From NCBI GenBank assembly GCA_050251635.1, contig JBFWML010000017.1, positions 1 to 40,974 of the forward strand: a DNA stretch of 40,974 bases. Reading direction: 5' to 3'. Shown here one piece after another: positions 8,606 to 16,962 of this stretch; position 1 is the first letter of the stretch, and each line of letters begins with the position of its first letter. The position numbers and the translations under genes were made by a program. The notes beneath the pieces are model-generated. The model ran no database searches. It worked only from the letters and a program-made list of their open reading frames with translations, and had not been told where the DNA came from. Origin of the DNA: JBFWML01 sp050251635 (GTDB lineage Bacteria; Campylobacterota; Campylobacteria; Campylobacterales; SZUA-545).

Positions 8606-10560
8606 CACAGTCCCAGCGCCTCCAGAGCTTCCGGCGCATAAAGCACCCGCACGCCCAGCTCCAGCGCCTTATCCAGCTTGCTGCCTGCCTCTTCTCCGGC
8701 GATCACAAAGTCGGTTTTCTTCGACACACTGCCGGAAACCTTGGCCCCCATCGCCTCCAGACGCGCTTTGATCTCATCGCGCGGCAGCGGCAGGGTTCCG
8801 GTGATAACCGCCGTTTTGCCCGCAAAGATCGAGCCTTCGATAACCGCCTGTTTTTCGGGGGCCACGGGCTGAACAAGCCTCTTAAGCGCCGTAATCCGTT
8901 CGCCGTTAACGCGGATAAACTCCAAAAGCGACGCGGTCATTTCGGGGCCAAAGCCGTCCAGCGCATTGATCGCCTCTTCGCCCGCGCTGTCAAAATCGTT
9001 GCCGAAGGCCGCGCAGAGTTTTTTGGCCGCCACCTCGCCGATATGCTCGATCCCCAGCGCGTTAATCAGCCGCCAGCAGGGCGCGCCCTTTGTTGCGGCG
9101 ATCGCGCCTAGCAGGTTGGCGATTTTTTTGTCTTTGAACCCCTCAAGCCCCTCGAAGCTTGCGGGCGTGAGCGCGTAGAGGTCTTCGACGGTTTTGATGC
9201 GCCCCGTGTCGTAGAGCAGTCGGATGATTTCGCGGCCCAAGCCGTCGATGTTCAGGCACCCCTTGGAGGCAAAGTGAATCAGGCTGTTAACCACCCGCGA
9301 AGGGCAGTCGAGATTCTGGCACTTAATCAGCGTGCCCTCATCCAGCAGCTCGCTGCCGCAGGCGGGACAAACGCTCGGACGCTCGATCGCGGCGGCGTTT
9401 TCAGGGCGAAAGGGTTTTAAAACCTGCACCACCTTGGGAATCACGTCGCCGCTGCGAATGAGGGTGATCGTATCGCCGATGCGCACATCCAGCCGGGCGA
9501 TCTCGTCGTAGTTGTGCAGCGTGACGCGCTCGACGGTCACCCCTTCGATCTCCACAGCCTCAACGTTGCCCACGGGGGTGACCACGCCGGTGCGGCCCAC
9601 CTGCTGATCGACGCTGAGAAGCCGGGTCATCTTCTCCACGGCGGGGAACTTATAGGCCGCCGCCCAGCGGGGGGCTTTAACGGTAAAGCCCAGCCGATCG
9701 CGCGCGCTCAAGCTATCGACTTTAATGACCATGCCGTCAAGCAGCATGGGAATTTCATGGCGCTTTTCGCGCATGATCTGATAGGCCGCTTCGATCTCTT
9801 CGGCGTTTTTGCACAGGTGGCGCATGGGCGGCGCTTTAAAACCCAGATCGTAAATAAAACCCATTAACTCATGGGCGCTTGGGATTTTGAGATCGTGTTT
9901 GCCCACACCCCAGGGCAGAAAGATCAATCCCCGCTTGGCGGTGATCGCCGGATCGAGCTGGCGCAGGCTGCCCGCGGCGGCGTTGCGCGGGTTGGCAAAG
10001 AGCGCTTCGCCGTTTTCGAGCCGTTCGGCGTTGATCTTTTCGAAATCGCTTTTGTAGATGACCACTTCGCCGCGAATTTCGATCAGCCCCTTGTGGGCGA
10101 TTGTCAGCGGAATCGTCGGCAGCGTCCGGGCGTTGGAGGTGATATTTTCGCCGGTCGTGCCATCGCCGCGGGTCACGGCACGGATCAGGCGGCCGTTTTC
10201 ATACACCAGCGACAGACTCGCGCCGTCGAATTTGGGTTCGCAGGCGTAGGTTTGGCTTCCGGCGTTTTTCTCCACGCGGCCCAGCCAGTTAAGCAGTTCG
10301 TCACGATCAAAGAGGTCTTCGAGCGACCACATCCGTTCGAGGTGATCGGCCTTCTCAAAGCCCTCCAGCACCACGCCGCCGACGCGCTGCGTGGGCGAAT
10401 CGCTCAGTATTTGATCGGGGTGGGCATTTTCGTAGGCCCTCGCCTCGCGGTAAAGGGCGTCGTAATCGGCATCGGGAACTTCGGGGGCGTCCAGAACGTA
10501 GTAGGCGTGCGCCCAGCGGTTCAGCCGGGCGACGGCGGCTTGATAGCCTTCAAAAGTCAT
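8605..10560 (-). CDS. ligA: NAD+-dependent DNA ligase
   Basis: Seals nicks in replication and repair using NAD+. The protein has 651 residues from the ATG at 10560, which opens MTFEGYQAAVARLNRW; a longer in-frame extension upstream overlaps the preceding gene and is unlikely. The adenylation lysine is in CEPKFDGASL. The oligonucleotide-binding fold contains VGRTGVVTPVGN. A Cys4 zinc finger (CPAC and CQNLDC) is followed by helix-hairpin-helix repeats and a C-terminal BRCT domain. It starts five bases after the perR stop and overlaps mscS by one base, so the three genes look co-transcribed. Confidence 0.97.
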   Translation of the reverse strand: MTFEGYQAAVARLNRWAHAYYVLDAPEVPDADYDALYREARAYENAHPDQILSDSPTQRVGGVVLEGFEKADHLERMWSLEDLFDRDELLNWLGRVEKNAGSQTYACEPKFDGASLSLVYENGRLIRAVTRGDGTTGENITSNARTLPTIPLTIAHKGLIEIRGEVVIYKSDFEKINAERLENGEALFANPRNAAAGSLRQLDPAITAKRGLIFLPWGVGKHDLKIPSAHELMGFIYDLGFKAPPMRHLCKNAEEIEAAYQIMREKRHEIPMLLDGMVIKVDSLSARDRLGFTVKAPRWAAAYKFPAVEKMTRLLSVDQQVGRTGVVTPVGNVEAVEIEGVTVERVTLHNYDEIARLDVRIGDTITLIRSGDVIPKVVQVLKPFRPENAAAIERPSVCPACGSELLDEGTLIKCQNLDCPSRVVNSLIHFASKGCLNIDGLGREIIRLLYDTGRIKTVEDLYALTPASFEGLEGFKDKKIANLLGAIAATKGAPCWRLINALGIEHIGEVAAKKLCAAFGNDFDSAGEEAINALDGFGPEMTASLLEFIRVNGERITALKRLVQPVAPEKQAVIEGSIFAGKTAVITGTLPLPRDEIKARLEAMGAKVSGSVSKKTDFVIAGEEAGSKLDKALELGVRVLYAPEALEALGL

Positions 10561-10565
10561 TGAGT

Positions 10566-11009
10566 TTAGCGGACCGCTTCTAAAACGGCATCGGCCTTGG
10601 AGACCTTGGCGGCACATCGGGCGCACAGGCCGGTAAAGATCAAATCGCTCTCCTCCAGCAATACGCCCGCGGGCAGCGTAACAGCCTTTTTAACCGCCGC
10701 GAAATCGACGGGCATATCCTCGATGGCGCCGCAACCGCGGCAAACGAGGTGGGCGTGTTCGTGGCGCATCAGTTCGTACATCTGGGGGTTGCCCGCGATC
10801 GCCACTTCGCGGACGATGCCCTTTTGACTCAGGGTCGAAAGGTTGTTGTAAACGGTCGAAAGCGACAAAGAAGGGGTCTCCTCCTTCAGCGCCTGATAAA
10901 TCGCCTCGATTGTCATGTGACCGTGCCGTTCGAGCAACATAATCAGCGACAAGCGCTGCGGGGTTGCCTTGAGGCCGAGGGTATTGAGAATATCCTTATA
11001 AGCCATCAT
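10566..11009 (-). CDS. perR: Fur-family regulator, PerR-like
   Basis: A metal-dependent repressor of 147 residues with an N-terminal winged helix (ATPQRLSLIMLLE to SLSTVYNNLSTL) and a C-terminal dimerisation domain. A structural Cys4 zinc site is formed by C90, C93, C129 and C132. Residues H31, H85, H87 and D98 align with four of the five regulatory-site ligands of Bacillus PerR. The fifth, Asp85 there, is E79 here. A PerR role in peroxide response is the best guess, but Fur cannot be excluded. I chose the tandem ATG at 11009 because AAGGAG lies a few bases before it; an in-frame start at 11066 has no such site. A TAAAAT box occurs upstream near 11045. Confidence 0.85.
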   Translation of the reverse strand: MMAYKDILNTLGLKATPQRLSLIMLLERHGHMTIEAIYQALKEETPSLSLSTVYNNLSTLSQKGIVREVAIAGNPQMYELMRHEHAHLVCRGCGAIEDMPVDFAAVKKAVTLPAGVLLEESDLIFTGLCARCAAKVSKADAVLEAVR

Positions 11010-11111
11010 TTTTAGCTCCTTACGTTTTCCTGACAAAAACGTAGATTTTACGCGATGATAACGCAAACGCGATAAAAAGCGGTCTATCTCTTCGGGTTTA
11101 AAAAATAAATT

Positions 11112-12836
11112 TTATAAATCATCCGCACGCTCCTTGGGCAGGGAGTGCACAACAACACGGTTTTTGCCTTCGCGTTTGGCCCGGTAGAGGGCTTTGTCCG
11201 CCGCGTTGGTCAGGTGGTAGTGGCTGTAGCCGTGTTCGGGAAAATAGGCCAGCCCCGCGCTGATGGTCAGTTTGGGCAGATTGGGCAGTCCCTGCAGATT
11301 CCACTCGGTCTGGGCCACCGCGTCGCGGATACGATCGGCAATGCGGGCGGCATCGTCGATATCGGTATGGGGGAAAAGCACAATAAACTCTTCGCCGCCG
11401 TAACGTCCCACCGCATCCCCCTCGCGCACACTCGCCTGCAGAGTCTGGGCCACAACGCGCAGCACCTGATCGCCGGTTTTGTGGCCGTATTCGTCGTTGA
11501 AGCGCTTGAAGTTGTCGATGTCGATCATCATCACCGCCACGGGGGACTCTTTGCGTTTGGCGATATTGAGGATATTTTCAAAATACTCCACCACGTAACG
11601 GCGGTTGTAAAGCCCGGTCAATTCGTCGGTGAGCGCCTGATTTTTGTAGGCGCTTTGCAGATTGATGTTTGAAAGCGTCAGGGCCAGATAGTCGGTGTAG
11701 AGTTTGAGGTGCGCCTCTAAAAACTGGATCTGTTTTTCAAAGCTGTCGGCAACGCTCAGATCGGCGCGGATCGCATCGGCATCCAGCACCAGACGGCAGA
11801 TGCCCACCTGCTGCGCGCCGGCCACCAGCGGTTTGCATAAAACCACGTCGCAATCGGACAGCTCGCCGCACAAGCCGCAAAACATCCGGTCGCAGCTTTG
11901 GGTGATGCGTGCGCCCGTGCGGTAAACCAGACAGCTTTTGGGATCGGAAAACAGCGCTTCGTCCAGCTTGAGCGCTTCGTCGCTGCTGTACACCAGCTCC
12001 ATGCGGTTGGCGCTGTGGTTGGTCTCCAGTATCAACAGATGCTTGACGAAGAAATCTTTACGGATGGCGCTATAAAAGCTTTTTGCCAAGGCGGCTTTGT
12101 CGGTTTCGCTGACGGTGATCGCCATAAACTCTTCAAAATGGCGTTTATAGCGGCTCCAGCCCGTTAGAACCGAAAAGATGTTTTCGATATGGGCGCTGAG
12201 CACCTTCGGCAGATGGGGGATGGGATCTTTAGCGGTAAACTCGTCGGTTCCCAAAATCACATCGTTGATTACGCCCCGGATGCGCCCTTTAAGCAGCGTC
12301 TCCAAGGGCCGCTCCAGCCGTGTGCGCACATAGGCAAAAACCACCAGCACATAAAAAAGCAGCGCCACCGCTACAAACAGTACGGTTGAGTAGAGCACGG
12401 GGCCAACCGCCTTAAGCACATCCGACCGGGCAAAGCCAAAAATCAGCCGCCGGTCCTCCCCGCCGTTAAGCGCAACCGTCCAAAATTCGTAACCCGCTCT
12501 TTCCAGCGCGCTTAAATCCAAAGGCGTTTTGACCCAGTCCGCAGGCAGCGGGCTCAAGTTGCCAAACGTGCGCACCGCGCCGGACTCCTCAAGCAGCGCA
12601 AAAACCGGTACGTCGAGCATCCCGCACCGTTGCGCAATCGCCGCCTCAAGCGCCTGCATATTGCCGTTGGGGCGGGCCAAAAGGGATTTGAGTTCGTTTT
12701 CCGCCAAATGGACGGCGAGGCGTTTTTGGCTTTGGAGTTTCTCTTCATAGACCAGTTTGAAGTTGTAACCGATGCTGGCCACGGCCACCAGCGCGATCAG
12801 CGCGGCGATTATCAGATTGAGTTCTCGAGTGATCAT
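11112..12836 (-). CDS. Membrane-bound diguanylate cyclase (GGDEF) with Cys-rich sensor
   Basis: Makes cyclic di-GMP from two GTP. The protein has 574 residues: a transmembrane helix at about 8-28, a periplasmic region to about 145 and a second helix at about 147-170. A cytoplasmic sensor region (about 235-370) precedes the GGDEF domain (about 400-565). The active-site motif GGEEF is at 480-484, and the inhibitory RxxD site (REGD, 471-474) lies five residues before it, so product feedback is likely. The sensor holds C302, C315, C320, C323, C329 and C334, suggesting metal or Fe-S binding or redox control. It appears to be a single-gene unit. There is no EAL domain. Confidence 0.92.
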   Translation of the reverse strand: MITRELNLIIAALIALVAVASIGYNFKLVYEEKLQSQKRLAVHLAENELKSLLARPNGNMQALEAAIAQRCGMLDVPVFALLEESGAVRTFGNLSPLPADWVKTPLDLSALERAGYEFWTVALNGGEDRRLIFGFARSDVLKAVGPVLYSTVLFVAVALLFYVLVVFAYVRTRLERPLETLLKGRIRGVINDVILGTDEFTAKDPIPHLPKVLSAHIENIFSVLTGWSRYKRHFEEFMAITVSETDKAALAKSFYSAIRKDFFVKHLLILETNHSANRMELVYSSDEALKLDEALFSDPKSCLVYRTGARITQSCDRMFCGLCGELSDCDVVLCKPLVAGAQQVGICRLVLDADAIRADLSVADSFEKQIQFLEAHLKLYTDYLALTLSNINLQSAYKNQALTDELTGLYNRRYVVEYFENILNIAKRKESPVAVMMIDIDNFKRFNDEYGHKTGDQVLRVVAQTLQASVREGDAVGRYGGEEFIVLFPHTDIDDAARIADRIRDAVAQTEWNLQGLPNLPKLTISAGLAYFPEHGYSHYHLTNAADKALYRAKREGKNRVVVHSLPKERADDL

Positions 12837-12881
12837 CGTCCGCCTGTGGGAGAATTTGGGGCGGATTCTAGCGAAACTTAT

Positions 12882-14024
12882 TTAAGGCTGTTGGTTCAAC
12901 AATGCGCGATAGACCCTAAGCGCCTGCGCATGTTCGGCCACATCGTGACACCGCACGATCGACGCGCCGTTTTCGACCGCCTTGAGGTGAACGGCCAGCG
13001 TTCCGGGCAGCCGATCGGCTACCGCAGCGGGGGTGATGGCGTCGATCATCGACTTGCGCGACGCGCCGATCAGCATCGGCAGGCCGTGGCGCAGGAAATG
13101 GCCGTGGGCGTTGATCAGCTTGAGGTTGTGCTCCAGCGTTTTGCCAAAACCGATGCCCACGTCAAGCGCAAGATTTTTAACCCCCGCCGCCTGCGCCTTG
13201 ATGATGCGCTCCGCAAAAAAGGCGTCCACCTCGGCCACCACATCCTCATAGCGAGGGTGAAGCTGCATCGTTTTGGGATCGCCCTGCATGTGCATGATGC
13301 ACAGCGTAGCGTTGTATTTCGCCGCCAGCGCCACCACGCGATCGTCCCTGCCGCCGGTGATGTCGTTGACGAAGCTAAAGCCGCGATCCAGCGCATATTC
13401 CAGCGCGATCGGTTCGTAACTGTCCAGACTCAAAACCGCTTTTTCATGGAGTTTGGCCGCATAGAAAGCATCGATCGCGGGCTTTAAGCGTGCCAGCTCC
13501 TCCTGCGCAGAGACCGGATCGCTGCCCGGACGGGACGACACCGCGCCGATATCGAGCATCTGCGCCCCCGCTTCGATCATCGCTTCGGCCCGCTTAAGAA
13601 CATCATCAAAACCCACGCGGCTGGCGGCATTGAAGCTGTCTTTGTTGAGGTTTAACACCCCCATGATTTTTAGCGGGTGAACCGGATGGCTCAAAAAAGC
13701 GCGCAGCCCTTCGGCCACTTTTTTCAGGCCAAAGGGCTGGATCGACTCCTTTTTAACGAGCCGTTCCAGTTGTGCCGGCGTGGCCATCAGCACCGCATCG
13801 ATCTTTTCTAAAGAGCAGTTGACCACACCGGCGGGCACCGCCAGTTCGGCCCCGATACTCAGCGCATCCTGCTTGAGAATATTGGCGGCGGCACAGGAGA
13901 GGTTTTTGATGATAAACCGTTCGGTCTGCGCCTTTTTGGCCATAATCCGCACCCCCACCGGATCGCAGCCGATCTGCTCCAGCAGCGGCGCAAGGGGCCC
14001 GCTAGCGGGAAGTTTTTGCACCAT
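12882..14024 (-). CDS. folP: Dihydropteroate synthase
   Basis: Condenses p-aminobenzoate with hydroxymethyl-dihydropterin diphosphate in folate synthesis. The protein has 380 residues. The catalytic TIM barrel begins near residue 117 with IMGVLNLNKDSF, followed by MLDIGAVSSRPGSDPV, SFVNDITGG, LDVGIGFGKT and MLIGASRKS. The first ~115 residues form an extra N-terminal region that, as far as I recall, is usual for Campylobacterota FolP. The gene overlaps holB by 23 bases and closes the rppH-lysC-hobA-holB-folP cluster. Confidence 0.95.
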   Translation of the reverse strand: MVQKLPASGPLAPLLEQIGCDPVGVRIMAKKAQTERFIIKNLSCAAANILKQDALSIGAELAVPAGVVNCSLEKIDAVLMATPAQLERLVKKESIQPFGLKKVAEGLRAFLSHPVHPLKIMGVLNLNKDSFNAASRVGFDDVLKRAEAMIEAGAQMLDIGAVSSRPGSDPVSAQEELARLKPAIDAFYAAKLHEKAVLSLDSYEPIALEYALDRGFSFVNDITGGRDDRVVALAAKYNATLCIMHMQGDPKTMQLHPRYEDVVAEVDAFFAERIIKAQAAGVKNLALDVGIGFGKTLEHNLKLINAHGHFLRHGLPMLIGASRKSMIDAITPAAVADRLPGTLAVHLKAVENGASIVRCHDVAEHAQALRVYRALLNQQP

Positions 14025-14625
14025 CTTTACTCTCCAGCAGCAGTAGCAACAACGGCATCAGCGCCGTGCCGCTCGGGGTGTTGAGGCTCAGCAGCCGAAA
14101 GGCGCGCTCCATGGCGGCCAGCACGCGGCCGTTGAGGGGTTCGGGCACGTTTTTGCGGGCCGAATACCACATAAGCGCGTCCTCAACCACCCCTTTGGCC
14201 CGGTCACGATCAAGATAAGCATTGGATTTAATAAAACCGTACACGGCGGCCAAATCAAGCCTTGCAAAGTCGATCAACCCCTCCGAGGCGGGACGCGCGG
14301 CGGCCAAAACAGTCACCGGAAGGCGGGAACGGATGGTGGGCAAAAAGATCGATTTTCGCGGCGCGATCAGAATCACCGTGCAGTTTCTCGGCGGCTCTTC
14401 GAGCAGTTTGAGCAGCGCGTTCTGGGTGACGGTGTTGTAGGTTCCGGCGCAGACAATGAGGAACTTTTCGCGCTCGGAGGCGATGTACGCTTGCGCGATC
14501 AGCTCGTGGGCGTCGTCGATCTGAAAGTCCTCTTTGTCGTAAACGACCCGGGGGGCATCGCCGATTTCGTTCAAAATCCGTTCAAGGGCGACTTTGAGAT
14601 CGGGGCAAACGACCAGACGGCCCAC
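14002..14625 (-). CDS. holB: DNA polymerase III delta' subunit
   Basis: A subunit of the clamp-loader complex. The protein is short (207 residues), as is typical of this phylum. The AAA+ core is degenerate and lacks Walker A. It keeps the sensor-type stretch TVTQNALLKLLEEPPRN, a clear clamp-loader hallmark, and the SRLPV arginine region. Identification rests on this motif and on the conserved hobA-holB-folP order. It starts one base after the hobA stop and overlaps folP. Confidence 0.88.
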   Translation of the reverse strand: MGRLVVCPDLKVALERILNEIGDAPRVVYDKEDFQIDDAHELIAQAYIASEREKFLIVCAGTYNTVTQNALLKLLEEPPRNCTVILIAPRKSIFLPTIRSRLPVTVLAAARPASEGLIDFARLDLAAVYGFIKSNAYLDRDRAKGVVEDALMWYSARKNVPEPLNGRVLAAMERAFRLLSLNTPSGTALMPLLLLLLESKDGAKTSR

Positions 14626-14626
14626 G

Positions 14627-15169
14627 TTAGATATTCACCTCGCCGAACATCACCGCATCGATCGTGCGGTCAAACAGCCGGGCGAGGTGCATCAGCTTAA
14701 TATCGAGCAGATCGTCGCCGGAGCGGAGAAAGAAGCTATTTTGAATCTCCTCGTCCATCACCCACAAAAAGCTGTCGTCGGTCTTTTTGGGCAGGCGGGC
14801 GCGCACATCGTCGCTGCGGCCGATGTACCAAAAAACGTAGTGGTTGCACAGGGTTAGGGAGAGCATGTTGTTAATCAGGTCAATCTCTTCGCTGCCGGTC
14901 ATGCGGTCTAGATGGTGCAGCAGCCCCGAAGCGGAAAAAACCGGCAGCATCGGACGGCCCCGATCGGGGCGGTTGAGCATGGAAACGAGATAGTTGCCAA
15001 ACCACTCGCGCTCCTTGTCGGTGACGACAATCAGCGCGGCGCCGTTCATCAGATGCGCGATCGCGGCGCGGACAAGCGGCACCCACTCAAAGCGCCGCTC
15101 CTCCATCCAGCTCATCATCGGCTCGTCGGCGCGGATGGTGCCCAGCGTCCAGCTGACCAGTTGGTTCAA
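14627..15169 (-). CDS. hobA: DnaA-binding initiation factor HobA
   Basis: HobA binds domain I of DnaA and promotes its assembly at oriC, playing the role DiaA has in E. coli; it is known from Helicobacter and relatives. The protein has 180 residues, as expected, and carries no catalytic motif. I recognise it by the start MNQLVSWTLGTIRADEP, the SWMEERRFEWVPL stretch, the length, and its place between lysC and holB as in H. pylori. It is the best phylum marker in the window. It starts nine bases after the lysC stop. Confidence 0.92.
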   Translation of the reverse strand: MNQLVSWTLGTIRADEPMMSWMEERRFEWVPLVRAAIAHLMNGAALIVVTDKEREWFGNYLVSMLNRPDRGRPMLPVFSASGLLHHLDRMTGSEEIDLINNMLSLTLCNHYVFWYIGRSDDVRARLPKKTDDSFLWVMDEEIQNSFFLRSGDDLLDIKLMHLARLFDRTIDAVMFGEVNI

Positions 15170-15178
15170 TGCCGTGCT

Positions 15179-16384
15179 TTACTTATCCAGCTCATAGGCG
15201 GCGTGCAGGGTGCGCACCGCCAGTTCGCCGTATTTTTTGTCGATCGCGACGGAGATTTTGATCTCTGAGGTGCTGATCATCAGGATATTGATGTTCTCTT
15301 TGGCCAGCGCCGCAAACATCCGCGAAGCGACGCCGCTATGGGATTTCATCCCCACGCCGACGATGCTGACCTTGGTGATGTTGTCGTCAAACTCCTGCTT
15401 GCCCAGGTCATGGGGGAAGGCGGCCAGCGTGCGGCGGGTCAGCTCCAGCTCGGTGCTCGGAACCGTGAAGTCCAGATTGGCCTTGCCGTCGTGGCCCACG
15501 GTTTGGACGATCATGTCCACATTGATGGTGGCCTTGGCCAGCGCGCCGAAGATCTCGGCGGCGATGCCGGGGCGATCGGCGATGCCGATCAGGCTGACTC
15601 TTGCTTGATTGTTATCCAGTGCGATTCCGCTGACGATCGGTTTTTCCATGCAATCTTCCTCGTTGGTGATCAGTGTGCCTTCGTTTTCGTTGAAGCTGTT
15701 TCGGGTGACGACTTTAACGCCCAGTTTTTTGGCCAGTTCCACCGAGCGGTTTTGGAGCACTTTGGCCCCCAGGCTGGCCAGTTCGAGCATTTCATCATAG
15801 CTGATGCGCTCAAGCTTTTTGGCCTTTTTCTCGATGCGCGGGTCGGTGGTGTAAACGCCGTCCACATCGGTGTAAATCTCGCACAGATCGGCTTTGATCG
15901 CTCCGGCGATCGCCACGGCGGTCAAATCCGATCCGCCGCGGCCGAGCGTGGTGACGTCGCCTTCGGGGGTAATGCCCTGAAAACCGGCAATCACGACGAT
16001 TTTGCCCGCTTTAATGTGGTTCATCACCGGCGCTTCGGGGATCTCCATAATGCGCGCTTTGGTGTGAACGCTGTCGGTGACGATGCCCGCCTGACGGCCC
16101 GTGAGGGCCACCGCCGGGTTGCCCAGTTCGGTCAATGCAATGGCCAGCAGCGCGCAGGTGACCCGCTCGCCGGAACTCATCAGCATATCCATCTCCCGCG
16201 TGGCGGGAACCTTGCTGTAGTAGTGGGCCATTTCGATCAGCTTGTTGGTTTCGCCGCTCATGGCGGAAACCACCACCACCACCTGATGACCCTGATCGGC
16301 CGTTTTCTTGACCCGGTCGGCCACCGCCCCAATGCGCTCCAGCGTTCCGACGCTGGTGCCGCCGTACTTCTGAACGATCAACAT
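15179..16384 (-). CDS. lysC: Aspartate kinase
   Basis: Phosphorylates L-aspartate, the first step to lysine, methionine, threonine and diaminopimelate. The protein has 401 residues with an N-terminal kinase domain (VQKYGGTSVG at residues 3-12, then VVVVSAMSGET and LGRGGSDLTA). Two C-terminal ACT domains cover about residues 265-400 and confer feedback control. The ATG at 16384 overlaps the rppH stop by one base (TAATG), so translation is probably coupled. Confidence 0.96.
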   Translation of the reverse strand: MLIVQKYGGTSVGTLERIGAVADRVKKTADQGHQVVVVVSAMSGETNKLIEMAHYYSKVPATREMDMLMSSGERVTCALLAIALTELGNPAVALTGRQAGIVTDSVHTKARIMEIPEAPVMNHIKAGKIVVIAGFQGITPEGDVTTLGRGGSDLTAVAIAGAIKADLCEIYTDVDGVYTTDPRIEKKAKKLERISYDEMLELASLGAKVLQNRSVELAKKLGVKVVTRNSFNENEGTLITNEEDCMEKPIVSGIALDNNQARVSLIGIADRPGIAAEIFGALAKATINVDMIVQTVGHDGKANLDFTVPSTELELTRRTLAAFPHDLGKQEFDDNITKVSIVGVGMKSHSGVASRMFAALAKENINILMISTSEIKISVAIDKKYGELAVRTLHAAYELDK

Positions 16385-16845
16385 TACAAATACCCGCTTT
16401 TTTTGAAATGGGCGATCACTTTTTTGTAGATCGGCCTTTTGAAATAGGAAACGTGTTTAAGCACCTCTTTGGCCGCCACGAAACGGTACCGGGAGAACTC
16501 GGGAACCTCCGTTTCCAGATTGATGGCGGCGTCTTTTTTGAGGCGCACGAGAAAATATTTTTGCTTTTGCCCGTCAAAGGGGTACATCTTGCGGGCGATA
16601 TTGCCGGGGAAATCGTAGCTAATCCACTCGGGATGTTCCGCAACGATCTCCACCTCCTTGGTGCCTATCTCCTCTTCGAGCTCCCGAAGCAGCGCCTCTT
16701 TAATATCTTCTTCGTCGTCTATGCCGCCCTGAGGGAACTGCCACGCGCCCTTGACGTCGCTGCGTTCGCCGATAAACAGCTCGCACTTGTCGGGGTATTC
16801 GCTTGAGAGAATCACGGCGGCCACGTTGGGACGGTAACGCTTCAT
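16384..16845 (-). CDS. rppH: RNA pyrophosphohydrolase (Nudix)
   Basis: Removes pyrophosphate from 5'-triphosphorylated mRNA or hydrolyses dinucleoside polyphosphates. The protein has 153 residues. The Nudix box fits GX5EX7REUXEEXG exactly: G40, E46, R54-E55, E58-E59 and G61. The approach sequence GAWQFPQGG is typical of RppH/NudH. It heads the lysC-hobA-holB-folP cluster, in the same order as HP1228-HP1232 of Helicobacter. Confidence 0.94.
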   Translation of the reverse strand: MKRYRPNVAAVILSSEYPDKCELFIGERSDVKGAWQFPQGGIDDEEDIKEALLRELEEEIGTKEVEIVAEHPEWISYDFPGNIARKMYPFDGQKQKYFLVRLKKDAAINLETEVPEFSRYRFVAAKEVLKHVSYFKRPIYKKVIAHFKKSGYL

Positions 16846-16897
16846 CTTTCCCCCGACTTTTCATTTGCTGGCGGCGGCCAGATGTTGACTCCTTTTT

Positions 16898-16910
16898 GGG
16901 CATAATGCCC
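16898..16910. promoter_or_regulatory. Perfect palindrome GGGCATAATGCCC between divergent genes
   Basis: The arms GGGCAT and ATGCCC flank a single A. The site lies in the 117-base gap between rppH (minus) and hemW (plus), with 52 bases on either side. It could be an operator or a small hairpin. No known regulator is assigned. Confidence 0.35.
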
Positions 16911-16962
16911 GCCGCGACTTTTGGGGCCGATCTTAACAGTCGGGGGATTAGAGGGGACTAAA

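Noticed and set aside
13680..14024. Extra N-terminal region of FolP as a possible novel fusion
   Set aside because: As far as I recall Campylobacterota FolP proteins carry such an extension, so it is expected.
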